Shown piece after piece: positions 33,702-44,899 of a stretch of 64,000 nt of DNA. Numbering within the stretch: the first letter of the stretch is position 1; every line of letters starts with the position of its first letter. The stretch is from Panaeolus papilionaceus (Eukaryota; Basidiomycota; Agaricomycetes; Agaricales). The position numbers and the translations under genes were made by a program. The stretch covers positions 868,001-932,000 of the forward strand of contig JADNRZ010000022.1 in assembly GCA_015501605.1 (NCBI GenBank). The letters are read 5' to 3'. The notes below the pieces were generated by a model that was not told the origin of the DNA, ran no database searches, and saw only the letters and a program-made list of their open reading frames with translations.

Positions 33702-36175
33702 ATGTCGTCGAGGTTAACCCCTTATCCTCAAATCCCTCAAATACGGTCTGCTCTCCTCAGACACCCACCGGAAGCTGTTCCATCTATTGAAGAGCTAGAG
33801 CTACTATGTTCAGAACTAAAAACAGCCAGACAGAAAGCGCTGGATCGCGCAAAGAGAGCAGAACATGACGTCAAAACAGTTGAAGATACATGGCGTCGGA
33901 TAAACGAGAAGGAGAAGGGCAAATCAAAGGCGATTGACAAAATTAAACGTGAAAGAGACTGTAAGTTTAGTTTCTGTGGTCGCCCGATTTTTGTCTGACC
34001 GTTTGCGACTATGTGTATTCATGACGTATTGCCAACTATCAACCCCGATATTCAAACTTGTTCAATCTCGATATTCGTATCTTCCACAATCAACGCGACG
34101 ATATCCTATTTATGGACCCGTAATTTGCATTGGATCTGTGGACGCTGTTCTTGTCTCTCTGTTATGACTCTCTCGACTCGGCCAACGTGGACATACCTTT
34201 GCATTTTATGACTGTCGTAATCCTACCCAGACACGCCGAACCTTGACGCCGATGATCATCCAAGGTCAAGCTCCGGGCTACCCAATTTCACAAAGAATCG
34301 TAACCATTTACCTCATAATGGCCCCAGCACCAGTGCTAATCGTGGCACTGACCCGCGAAAGTGAGTTACAGGTCAACATACTTTGTATTCCAAATTTAAC
34401 CAAACCGTTTCATCCAGACTAACAGAAGAGCTGAAGAAGAAGAAAAGGAAACGGAAACGAGAAGGAGGGGAGAGTGATGTTGAACCAGGTATTTTTCACC
34501 GTGGCTGCTTCGCATCTGCCATGAGCTTTCTAACCTAACCTCTCTTCACAGAGCTACAACGACCTAGAAAGATGTCACCTCCTGTCATACACCCACCTCC
34601 ACCACCTGCGGTAATTTCTAAAGCCCAAAAATCAGTGATATCACAGCCACCAGTTCATAACAAGGTTAGTTTTTAATTACACCTTGCCCCTGGCATCTAC
34701 CAGCTTATCACCGAAAACATGTTCGCAATAACTAACACAAAATATTTCAGCTTCCTACTGGCCCAGACTTCAATGTTCCACCTTCTGTACAGCTCCTACC
34801 TCCACGACCACCTATACCCCGGCCCCCCTCACCTGGGCCCGGAAAATCCATCGAGGTCACAACTGATTTCACCAAAATCAAAGCGCCCACTCAAACATCA
34901 ATAACAACCTTCTACTCAAGCATTGAATCCTACATCCGTCCCATCAAAGAAGAAGACCTTGGTTTCCTAGAATACACCGCCGATGAAGTCGAGCCGTTCA
35001 TCATGCCCAAGCTTGGGCGACATTATCTCGAGGTTTGGGAGGACCAGGATCACGGTTTGCTTCCGCCGATATTGTTAGGCGATAGTCAGCCTGCGACGAA
35101 TTTGAATTTGAAGCCGCCGGCGCCTACGTGGGATCCGTCGCAGTTGACCGAGGCTGATTTGGTGGGTGAGGATAAGGGGCATGGACCGTTGACGGAGAGG
35201 GTGATCAGTGCGTTGTTGCCTGTGCCTGATTTGGTTTCGTGGAAGGGGGTGAAGGCCGCTGAGGATGCGATGGAGGGGAGACCGGGAGGGAGTGGTGCTG
35301 CTGCTGCGAGAAGGGAGAGGTTGAATGTGACAGATTTGGAAGCGAGGATTAGGGATACGATGCGGTATCATGGGCTGTTGGACCATGTGGTTTGTGGATT
35401 TCGTATTATCGGATTATTTGTTTTGTTTTTCTGACGTTTGGATTTTTTATTTTCTTTTTAGCCTGATTATTCAGAAAGAGTGGACGATCCTATCGCTACG
35501 GCGCTGCGTCAAGCGCAGAAGGAGTTACGCCGTGTAGTCGCCACCAACAAAGCTCGGAAAGCGCGGTTAGCAGCCATTGCGAGAGATCGACTGAGTTATC
35601 AAGAGTACCTGGACGCGAGGGATACAATTGACAAGAACATCACGACGTTATTCTCGCGACTGCAGAAGAAGGATGCACCAAAGGGTAAACAGCTGAAGAA
35701 GAAGAAGCACGGCCCTGGTAACTCTGCTTCTGCAGGTCCTGCAAACGGGGACGAGCCAACCGTTCTACCACTCTGTCCGGCTGCTGTGGGGTTATCCCCA
35801 GACGAAGACAACCATCTCGCTGTGAACGAGCAACTGCGCCAACTGGTTGAGACGAGACGGCAGTGGGTTGATATTGTCGGGTCTATATTCGAGGAGAAGG
35901 AGGCGCAGAGGCCTGGGCAGGTGTATGGGTTGCCGAAGGAGAGCATTTATGCGGGGATTGAGGAGGAGGTTGAGGGGCTGGTGAGTGCGCAGGAGCAGGC
36001 GATTGCGGAAGAGGAGCAGAGGAGGAAGGCGAGGTTCCCTGTGGGCGGGTCTGGAAGGAGTAGCGGTGGGGTGAATGGGAGGAGCGGGGTGGGTGGGAAT
36101 GTGGGATATAAGACGCATGGGACGAGTTTGAGGGGGAAGGAAGTGGCGAGGGGAGATGCGATGGATATTGGATGA
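33702..36175 (+). CDS. NGG1: ADA3/NGG1, SAGA histone acetyltransferase module subunit
   Basis: Scaffold subunit that links the Gcn5 acetyltransferase and Ada2 within SAGA/ADA complexes in the nucleus. Six exons (33702-33960, 34231-34360, 34418-34488, 34552-34664, 34751-35389, 35462-36175) give 641 residues. The N-terminus has a coiled coil (SIEELELLCSELKTARQKAL) followed by basic and proline-rich linkers (KKKKRKRKRE, HPPPPPA). A conserved middle block is FYSSIESYIRPIKEEDLGFLEY. The C-terminal ADA3 domain is clear: LEARIRDTMRYHGLLDHVPDYSERVDDPIATALRQAQKELRRVVATNKARKARL, spanning the last intron, with further helices to AIAEEEQRRKARF. The first intron is unusually long for this window (270 nt). 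Confidence 0.93.
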
Positions 36176-37378
36176 GATGATTGTGATGATGCTAATAAAT
36201 CACAATTTTTCTCTCTTGTCTCGCCTTTTCTTCGCCCTTTCGTGTTGTGCCCTTTTGTTTATTTCATTCTCTCAAGCTCCATCCCTTCTTTAAATTTCTC
36301 GTGTTCGACCAGCACTTTTTATAACCCCTGAATTTGGAGACAATTTTTCTTCTCTCCCTCTATCCTGTATACCGTTGTGTCTTTCTACAGCACTTTTACT
36401 TTTTTAACACTTGATATTCGGTCCTGGAACACTTTGGTCAATGATTCATGACGTTGCCCGCTTTTCGCATTTGGCTTTGACTTGACTTTTATTTATTCGG
36501 CCTCTTTGGATTCCTCTGGCACATTTCTTATCTACCATCCACACCCACTCCCTTAAATGACTGGGCTGACCCCCAACATTGATTGCCATTCCCCCTCGCC
36601 TTGCTTTCGCCCCCTTTTTCTTATTGCTGTGCTTTTTGAATATTTTTGCGTGTACCATATTTTGTCCTCTCACAAGACTTAACGTTATGACCTCGTCACG
36701 ATTTCATCCCTCTCCTCATTTCCCTATTTCTCTCTCGCTTCTATTTCTTTTTAAACCCTCTCGAGGTTCTTGCTCAAGGGTATTTTGTTACATTATTTCC
36801 TCGCTTTTCCACCTTCCCCCCAGTCGCAAGGCAGTCTCTGCTTTTGTCTTTTGTTTATTCTCCCATTAACACCTCTACATGGTTATGTCAACGCAGAACC
36901 TATTAATTGCTCTTTCTTTTATTTTATTTTTGTCTTCTGCGGTTCACCTTTTTTTAAAACCCTTCCGTCTTCCCTTTCCTATTCGTCCACATTCTGTTGT
37001 TTATTCCCCACACCTTCTACCCCCCCTTCTTTGGCCTTCTAAGTTCTATTTTCCCCCTCAATCCCCTTTTTCACGTTAACGTCTCCTCTCACTGCTCTGA
37101 AAAATGTCTGTTGCTCATACACATATCCGTATCCTTACTTACGTACATACAACGTCCCATACATACACATTACATATATACCTGTGCAATTTCTAATATC
37201 ACCGTCAGCATTGTGTTTTTTTAATTGTGTGTCACGCAAACAACATGTTTCTAGGACGGACGGAGGCAAGGTGAAGTTCCTCATAATGAACCATGATCAT
37301 TATCGTGAACGTTGAATGTATACTGGCGAGCAACAAACGAATTACACAACCCGAAACGGTCCCTCGTTGCTTATCTGT
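36176..37378. other. Convergent intergenic region, strongly pyrimidine-rich
   Basis: 1.2 kb between the converging ADA3 and A34.5-like genes. The plus strand is dominated by T and C, with runs such as TTTTTCTTATTGC and CCCCCCTTC, especially at 36580-37080. Open frames here are composition artefacts (Phe/Ser/Leu only). It likely holds both 3' UTRs. Confidence 0.5.
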
Positions 37379-38978
37379 CTACTTTGACTTTTTCGCCTTC
37401 TTCGCGGGTACAGCCTCCTCAGCTTCACCCTCGCCCTTCCTCTTCTTGCCTTTCCTCTTCTCTTTCTCCTTCGTCTTCTCCTTCTCCTTCTCCTTCTCCT
37501 TCGTCTTTTCTTTCCCCTTCCCAGCCTCCTTCTCTTTCCTACCCCCTTTCTTCGGCGACTCCACAGGCGGCTGCGCAGACGGTGGTGCCTCTTCCTCTTC
37601 CTCTTCCTCCTCTTGCTGTTTATCCACGTCCATGGCCCCTTCCCCGCTCTCACTGACACCTCCAAGACCACCATGCAAAGGGCTCAAAAGCTCCGTCGAG
37701 CCATATGGTATATACCGGTGTTTTAATACTTCTTTTGGGTATGAGTAACGTGGAGGGTTTTTGTATTGTGCTGATTCTGATTCTGAGGGTGAATCAGAGG
37801 TTATGGAGGAGGTGGCTAGTGAGGGTGAGGGCTGGATGGGTTGGGCTGCGATGACGATGTGGCGGGTGAATGGTTTAGGTGCTGTTTGTAAGGAGACATG
37901 TGCGGGTTAGTTAAAGTAGCCATTGGTAAAAATGGGGGGTTGAATAGAATTAAATAGAATTAGATGGGGTAGGATTGAGGTGAACCAAAAGTAAATTTCA
38001 AAAGGCGAGAAAGAAAAAATGCCAAAAAACCCACCAGGATACAACTTCCCCTTCTTACTCTTCCTGGGCAACAGACACGCCATACCCTTCAATTCTTCGC
38101 CCCCAACGGGGGCCTGTGCATTGTCCGCTGCACCGTTTTTACTTTTCTCGTTGTTCCTCTTGTTAATTAATGGCTCGTCACCCTCAACCCCAGCATCGGC
38201 GATAGACCACACATCAAACGTCGTCGTTTTGCGCTTCACAGTCCCGATGCGGGTTGATTTTTGGGATGAGGAGGGGAGGGAGAGGGAGAGGTTTTCGAGG
38301 TGTTTTGGTTTGATCTGTGGGGTGGTTGTTTGGGGAGGAGAGTGGGGAAGGAAGGCAGGTGAGAAGAAGCGGAGAGAGGAGAGAAGAAAATACAGGGAGA
38401 GAGCACGATGGTAGTACGAATGTGTAGCAGAGTAGCAGAGTCGATGGCAGAGAGTAAGGCGAGTCAGATCCATCCGAGACCAAAGAGCAAGCAGAGGTAG
38501 AGCAGCAGGAACCACAAGTACGAGAACGGAACACCAGTCCAGTCGACGTATCCAATCCAATTGAGAGCAAGCCAAGCCAACCAGTCCAATACCAAAAATC
38601 ATCCAAGAAGAAAAAAAGAAAACCAAAAAACAAATGAATCAGCACTCTTCCTCTCTCATTCCACTCAAAAAGAACCAATACACATACCGCCTCAGGCACC
38701 CTAACAACCCACAACTCCAACTCCTCATCCTCATTAATCCTATCCCAATCAAACTCGCCCGCATCCATCTTATCCAACGTGTCCGCATCCTCTTTGATGA
38801 GCACGGCACTGGGGGGCGGGGTGTAGTCCCAGTTGGGATCGGTGCCTTCGAAGCGTGCTTCAGTGTCGGTTTTGGTGTTGGTGTTGGTGTTGGATTTTGA
38901 TTTTGATTTTGAGGGTGAGGAGGGGGTGACTTTGGGGTGTTTGGACTTGGAAGATTTGGATTTTTTGGTTGTGGACAT
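37379..38978 (-). CDS. RPA34: RNA polymerase I subunit A34.5-like protein
   Basis: Matches the A34.5 family, the Pol I-specific subunit that pairs with A49 and stabilises elongation on rDNA in the nucleolus. Exons on the minus strand are 38978-38688, 38314-38035 and 37881-37379; 357 residues. A Ser/Lys-rich N-terminus leads into the A49-binding fold: GTDPNWDYTPPPSAVLI, DWDRINEDEELELWVVRVPEA, then IKPKHLENLSLSLP, TTTFDVWSIAD, MACLLPRKSKKGKLYPAPKPFTRHIVI. The tail is long and highly charged, with repeated KEKEK and KRKGKKRK units, as is usual for this subunit. The first intron is 373 nt, long for this window. The sequence is poorly conserved across fungi, so the call rests on motif order and tail. 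Confidence 0.82.
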
Positions 38979-39603
38979 TGTCAGCTTTCTTCAAGTCTCT
39001 TCAGGTGTCTGCCGAGTCGATGTAAATCGTAAGATGACAGTAATTAAAACTCCCAGTGCAAAGCAAAGAGTTTTGAGGTTATACGTATAGGCCTATGCAA
39101 AACCCAGATTAAATCTGTGTGGTCCACGCTGTCTCTGTCCACGGAAAGCTTTGGTGGTGGTGAGTGATGCGATGAAAAAATTGAATTCAAATTGGAAGTA
39201 ATTTCTATTTTTGGAATCGTCAGGTCTGAGCTCATCCTGGTTCCAGCAGGGTCGCCCCAAACCAACTGATCACAATCTCCTCCTCATAGCCTCACTTATT
39301 CACACTTTTATTCATGGCAGTCAAACCAAGAGAATCAAAGCAAATAAAGACGATAATCATTGGTATAACCTAACTGGACCTATCCTACAAATGACGAGAT
39401 GAAAAGAAAAAAGAAAGAGGATTATGAGGCGTAAGTACACTACCGATATCATATCGTATCATAATTTTTGTAAAACTAAAAAAATAAAACACAGAAAGAC
39501 AATGCAAGGAGTAATCCAAAAGACTAACTCGACTGCACAATCCATAAATTTAACCAAAGGACCAAGGGACCTGCAAGGTCCGAAACGCCATTCCAAGCAG
39601 CCT
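38979..39603. other. Intergenic between two minus-strand genes
   Basis: About 0.6 kb holding the promoter of the A34.5-like gene and the 3' end of the glucosidase gene. No other feature was recognised. Confidence 0.45.
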
Positions 39604-42600
39604 CTACATAACAACACACCCCTCAACAGGACACAACCGCTCACAAACACTCCTCCCTCCCTCTTCTTCCCTCACACCAGCTCCCTTACCCTTACCCCCC
39701 TCCGCCATCATCGCAGCCCTCTCCCTCTCCCTCCTCCTCTTCCTCAACTTCTCAGGCAGCCCCTTCAGCGCTCCCCCTTTCCTCTTGATCTCAATGGTAT
39801 ACTGCCTCTCCCCTACCTCTCCTCCCTTGCCATATCCACCCGCTGCGGCACCTCTTGCCCTGGCTCCTCCACTTGCACTCGTCCTCGCAGTTGAGGTTGA
39901 GGTTGTTGAATCACCCACATACCACCACCTCAACACCTGCCCCTTCACATCCCACCTGCCCTCCGACACCCACACATCCAAATCCACCACCGGCTCCTCC
40001 CCACTCTCCCCTCCATAACTCTCAATCGGATCAGGTGCTCCTGCGCGTTTGCGATTCCTCAATGTTGTGGAAGAAGCAGCTGTGGAGGTTGATGTCGATG
40101 TCGATGTTGAGGTGATACGCTCGTGGCCTTCATTACTCGATTTCGCAGTCGAGGACGAAGACGAGGTCCATGAGGAAGACGGATCAAATAATCCCTCCAA
40201 CAACCTCGGATGCGCATAATGCACAAGCGGCACAAAAATCTCCGTAGCATCGTCCTCTGCATCACCGTTTCTTCCCTCTCGTCTTCTCCTCTCAATCTCC
40301 CCCTCACCAACACCAACAACAACCCTCACACTCCCCTTGCCAATATCAAAATCAACACTAATCACCCTCCCCACCGTCTTCATCGGGTACGGCCTTATAA
40401 ACGCCCGATACGCCCGTGCGCCATTCGTGAGGAATAAAAGGGGATTGGAGGAGTAGCCCGCGAGACGCTCGGGCGTGGTGGGTTTGTAGGGTGCGAGCGA
40501 AGAGGGGGGTTCAGTGGAGGGTTGGGTTTTAGAGTGGCCAGGGCCAGGGCCAGTACTGGACGCGAGGATAGGCCGCAAAGACCCAGCAGAGGCCTTGGTT
40601 CTTATACTCCCCGCTGTAATGGATGAACTCGTCCCAGCACCGAGAGTGGGCAGACTAATTTCACTGGCAGCTGCACTCCTCGACTTCCTCCCGCCGGGGT
40701 TGGTGATATTAAGACTAACACCCGCACCCGCACCAGTGTTGACGCCTACACCCGCCGTCGCAGTACCCCAGGGCTTCACCTTCATCAAACTCTTCGCAGA
40801 CGGCTGTCTGCTCACCGCACGACTTCTAGATGACGACGAAAGCAAAAGGTCATCACGACTATCCCCAGCTTCGATGGTTTCTCGGGGACCGTACCTTCTT
40901 CCTCCTCCTACCGCCTTTCCTCCTCTCGCTGCGTTATCAGTATCGGTGTCCACATCGTCCACATCGTCGGAACTATCAATATCATACGCCCCCACAAGTT
41001 TGGCCCTTCCCGCATCCACATCAGCATCACCCTCATCGACATCCCCATCCAGATCCCACTCCCCCCACTCATCCACCATATCATCCACACTCCACAGACT
41101 CAGATCCTCCCCATTCCAGCCATCGCCCCACTCGTGAGAGTGCGCACCATCATCCGCATCGCCCACCACGCCTACATACGTCCACACTGTCCAGCTGAGC
41201 CCGTTGACGCCGTCGGCGGCGTTGAGAGAGGCGTCGAGGGCTTTTTCTTGCGGGGTGTAGTCGCCTGTAAAGGGAGGTGAGCGTTAGATTTAATTTTTGA
41301 GGGATGAGAAAGGGGAGACAAACCTTTTGCTTTTGGATTTCCATACCCATATGCCTTTTTATTATCCATATCAAAAGGCGTTCCAATCTCTCCAATCACC
41401 GTAGGGTACCGCGGCATCGGCACACCTCCACCCCCATCTTCGCCTTCTCCCTGCCCACCCTCATCGTCCTCATCATCCGGACTCAAAATCAACGCATCCT
41501 CCTTCAAATACCCCAACTGCTCTCTGAAACTCTTCCTAATCGCCCCTTCTCCCAATTTCACACTCGCAAGGACATTCTTATACTTCCCCCTCAACATCCC
41601 CAACGCATCCGCATTGAACCAATTCCAATGCTTCGTTATCAACGTGAACCCGTCATAATAATGCGGGGCATACACCGCCCTTCCCTTCAGGTGGCTTTCC
41701 TCGATATCAGGCGGACGCGCAAAGACCGGTGGTTGCACGAAGAGGATGGCATTTTGGTGCGACGCCCGTATGCGGGTGGTATAAGCCATGAAATGCGGCT
41801 TCCAATAATCAGCTATAAACTCCACCTCCTGCGTCGTCCCAGGCCTTGTCACGAAATACATAGGCTCAAGCACGAACCCCGTGTCGACGTCCCACACACC
41901 GTGCATCGCCCACGGACACGTCCCCAATTTCCACTTGGCCACGTCCCGCTTCCAGCCCCATTTGCGGTGCACACCGTCACTCCCCTCGCCCTCGCCGCTC
42001 TTGATGCTCTCAGGTGAGTCGTCTGCTTCAGCCCATAACTTGCGGCCTTTCGGGTCGATGGTGACGCTCCCGTCCCGCTTTGGACCCATCGCGCCAAAAC
42101 TCCAATGCTCGACCGTCTGTGCCTGCCCCATGCCCATTCTGAAACTCTGCGCTGGTGTGGGGTACGTCCCCTTCTTCAACGTCGACCCCTGCTTTGTCGG
42201 GTTCCTGTTCAAATCAAACCACCCACACAGGCCCTCATACGGCTCATTCAAACTATCCCACCCAATCACCGTCTCATCCAACAGTCTCCCACCCTCAAAC
42301 TCTCTTATCCTATCCGCAAGCGCCCCAAAGGCCTCAATAAAATGGCCCTGTAGATAATCCTGGATATTGACACCATCAATCACACATTTCGGTGCGAAAT
42401 CGCGGCCGGCGAAGAAGAGCGTGAAGACGGTTTGGCAGAGGAGGCGGCCGTAGTTGGTGCTCCAGATCATGGCGGGGAGGGAGGAGGGGTCCGGGGTGGA
42501 GGCGAGCGGGTATTCGGAGTGGATGATGCTGGATTGGGTGGCGGTGATGTTGGAGGGGTTGATGCCGCAGGCGGGGAGCGTCCAGTAGGGGGCTCCGGAC

Positions 42601-43230
42601 CCGCCTGAGTAGCGGGACCACTACACGAAGAGGAGGGTGGTTAGTGACTGGGGAAAGAGGAGGGAGGAGAGGGGAGGAGAGGCTTACGGTGTCTTGGTGC
42701 GGGTCCATGTATACTTTGAACCCGTATTCTCTGCATTTGCAGAGTACGCGAATGATGTAGTCCATGTATTCATAATCGTATTTTTTCCTATAATTTTGCA
42801 TCTCGTCGTCAACAAATTTTTTTTAAAAAAAAATGAACAAGAAAAAAACAACTCACGGCCCCATCCTCTCCAAACTCTCCCAACTCACAGGGAACCTCAA
42901 CAAATTAAACCCCCAGCCCTTCAGCCTCTTCAAATGCACATCCGCAGACCCATCGTCCACGTCTAACGGTTGGCCAATGAACGATTCGCCGCCCCGCTCA
43001 GCAGATTCCCAGAAGTCGTCAAGGATGTGCGAGGGGTAGGAGAGGGGCGCTTTGGAGGAGCCGGAGAGGTTGACGCCGCGCAGGAGGAGCGTGCGGTGTG
43101 TGGTGGAGCAGGTGAAGGTGCCGGAGGTGGTGAGGATGGGAGGTGCGGGTGAAGGTGTGGGTGGGGCGGAAGAGGAAGAGGAGGGTTGGGAAGAGGAGGT
43201 GGTAGGTTGTTGTGGGGGGATGGTAGGCAT
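39604..43230 (-). CDS. GH5 ergosteryl-beta-glucosidase-like enzyme (EGCrP2/Egh1 type), extended
   Basis: Glycoside hydrolase family 5 protein of the fungal sterol-glucosidase/glucocerebrosidase group, which cleaves glucose from ergosteryl glucoside in cytosol or vacuole. Exons on the minus strand are 43230-42857, 42787-42688, 42620-41324 and 41264-39604; 1143 residues. The start follows the group pattern: [44 protein letters not shown]. The acid/base is E284 in GWDSLNEP and the nucleophile is about E569 in [11 protein letters not shown]. The last exon holds [26 protein letters not shown], the NGED motif common in the group. A roughly 200-residue low-complexity insert (acidic, then Ser/Gly/Thr-rich) follows. 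Then the C-terminal beta-sandwich starts at [29 protein letters not shown]. The enzyme is longer than typical members because of this insert and Ser/Thr tracts. Confidence 0.9.
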
Positions 43231-44899
43231 TGTTGGTGTTGTGAAGGATTTGGGGTTGGGTGGTTTTCTAGGCCTAGTTATGAGATGAATTTGAAGTATG
43301 TGATGTCGTTGTCGTGATGCAGTTATGAAGAGTTGCGTGAGACGGTGTCGGTGTCGTATTTTGCAACGAACGCTTTGCAATTAACTGGTTGCAGTTGTGT
43401 GGTGGTCGTTGATTCAGAACCTAGAGTTCGATTTTAAGCACCAAGGTCTTTATAGCCAGGTGATGACGAGGAAAGCAAGAGGAGAAGGAAGAAAAAATTG
43501 TCCCAGTTGTTGTCGTTGTTGTGGTCGTCGTCGTAAGTCAACCCTTGTCTCGCCGTCTCGATCGATAGCAAGAGTCGAAAATAGAAATAGTCGAAATGGC
43601 CCGAGGTTGAAGGTTGTTGAATTTATTATTTTATCTAATAAATCCCAATTATCCAATAGCCTCAAGCTCAGAGAAAGGATAAGAAGCAAAGTAAAGAAGA
43701 AACAAGGCACAGCGCAACGCAGACCCACAAGTTGCACAGGTGTGGTGAGGTCATCAACCCCTCAAGTCGTACCACTTCCAATTTACCGATATGGTAATCA
43801 GCCCCTTTTGGTTGTCGCTTCATGATGGGAGAGGTGTGGCCTGTGGGGTGTTGTAAGGGTGCCGCACTCTGCCGCTGCGGGGAATCATTGGAATTTCATT
43901 ATCAATTCCATTCCATTCCAGGTACGAAGGGAGATAGGGGTTGATTGAGCAGGTTGCTCGGTGTTCGACGTTCGATGTGTTGTTGTAAAGCGATTCAACA
44001 CTTCGATTTCGAATGGATGGACGAAATTTGGGTGCCACCAATGACGTTACGCACCCTCGAATCCCATCGATACCTATAACTCGTGTCGTGTGCATATTAA
44101 GTGGGACCTGAGTGGGTCTGGTGGAGTGGGGATAGAGGATATTATGAGAAACTCACTGGCAGAGTCTAGAGTCTAGGTGCTGTAGGCTATCGATTTACAT
44201 TTTTCTCGAAGTGACTTCTCCTGATGATAGGCAAAGATAAGCTTCACGAAACACTCATGTCAACATCTGCTTAATATCTAGCTATCTACACGTCCGGGAT
44301 CGATTCGGCTTCGCTTGTAAGTCAGGACATGCAACCCTGGTCACGAACATCAAGACCTCATGTTGCCCACTACCCTTTACCGAAATCTTTCAGTGACTTT
44401 CAATAGCGAACAAAGATATATTATTTCAGCTCCCATATACATACATTCATACACGCATATAAGTGAGTCTATTGAATATCTAATCGCTTTGCTTCAACTT
44501 CAATTCAATAAAATTAAATATAGATTTATGTTAAAGATCAACAAAAGAGGATCACAATGTGCGCATGCATAAAATAAACAAAAGAAAAAATATAACAAAA
44601 ATAACAGTATCATATATCATACCCCCAACCACATCAGAACATTGTAAATTTGCTTGTACATTCTAAATGTGGTAGTGTGTCAAGGTGCTTTACAGTCATT
44701 CCAGAAAACATTGAGAATCCCAAATGCAAACACTCACTCACATGCGCAATCTTTTTGTGTCGATTTTTTACCTACTATGGAAATTTTGCAATCCCCCCCC
44801 CTTTCTTTGCTGCTTCTCCCTCACAAACATCAATGCCATCACATTCCCTTTGACTCTCCCCACCACCTAGTCTCTGGTCTCTGCTGCTGCCACTTGCTC
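43231..44899. other. Intergenic; boundary between core genes and transposon cluster
   Basis: 1.67 kb. The first part holds the glucosidase promoter. No gene was recognised in the remainder. Towards the right, from about 44.35 kb, composition shifts to AT-rich with few CG dinucleotides, marking the start of the repeat cluster. Confidence 0.45.

Noticed and set aside
36579..37080. Several Phe/Ser/Leu-rich open frames between ADA3 and the A34.5-like gene
   Set aside because: They arise from a T/C-rich intergenic tract and have no conserved sequence.
37342..37674. Arg-rich frame overlapping the A34.5-like tail
   Set aside because: An off-frame reading of the Lys/Glu-coding repeat in the real gene.
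40514..41137. Long open frames on the plus strand opposite the glucosidase gene
   Set aside because: They mirror the biased codons of the minus-strand low-complexity insert and contain no domain.
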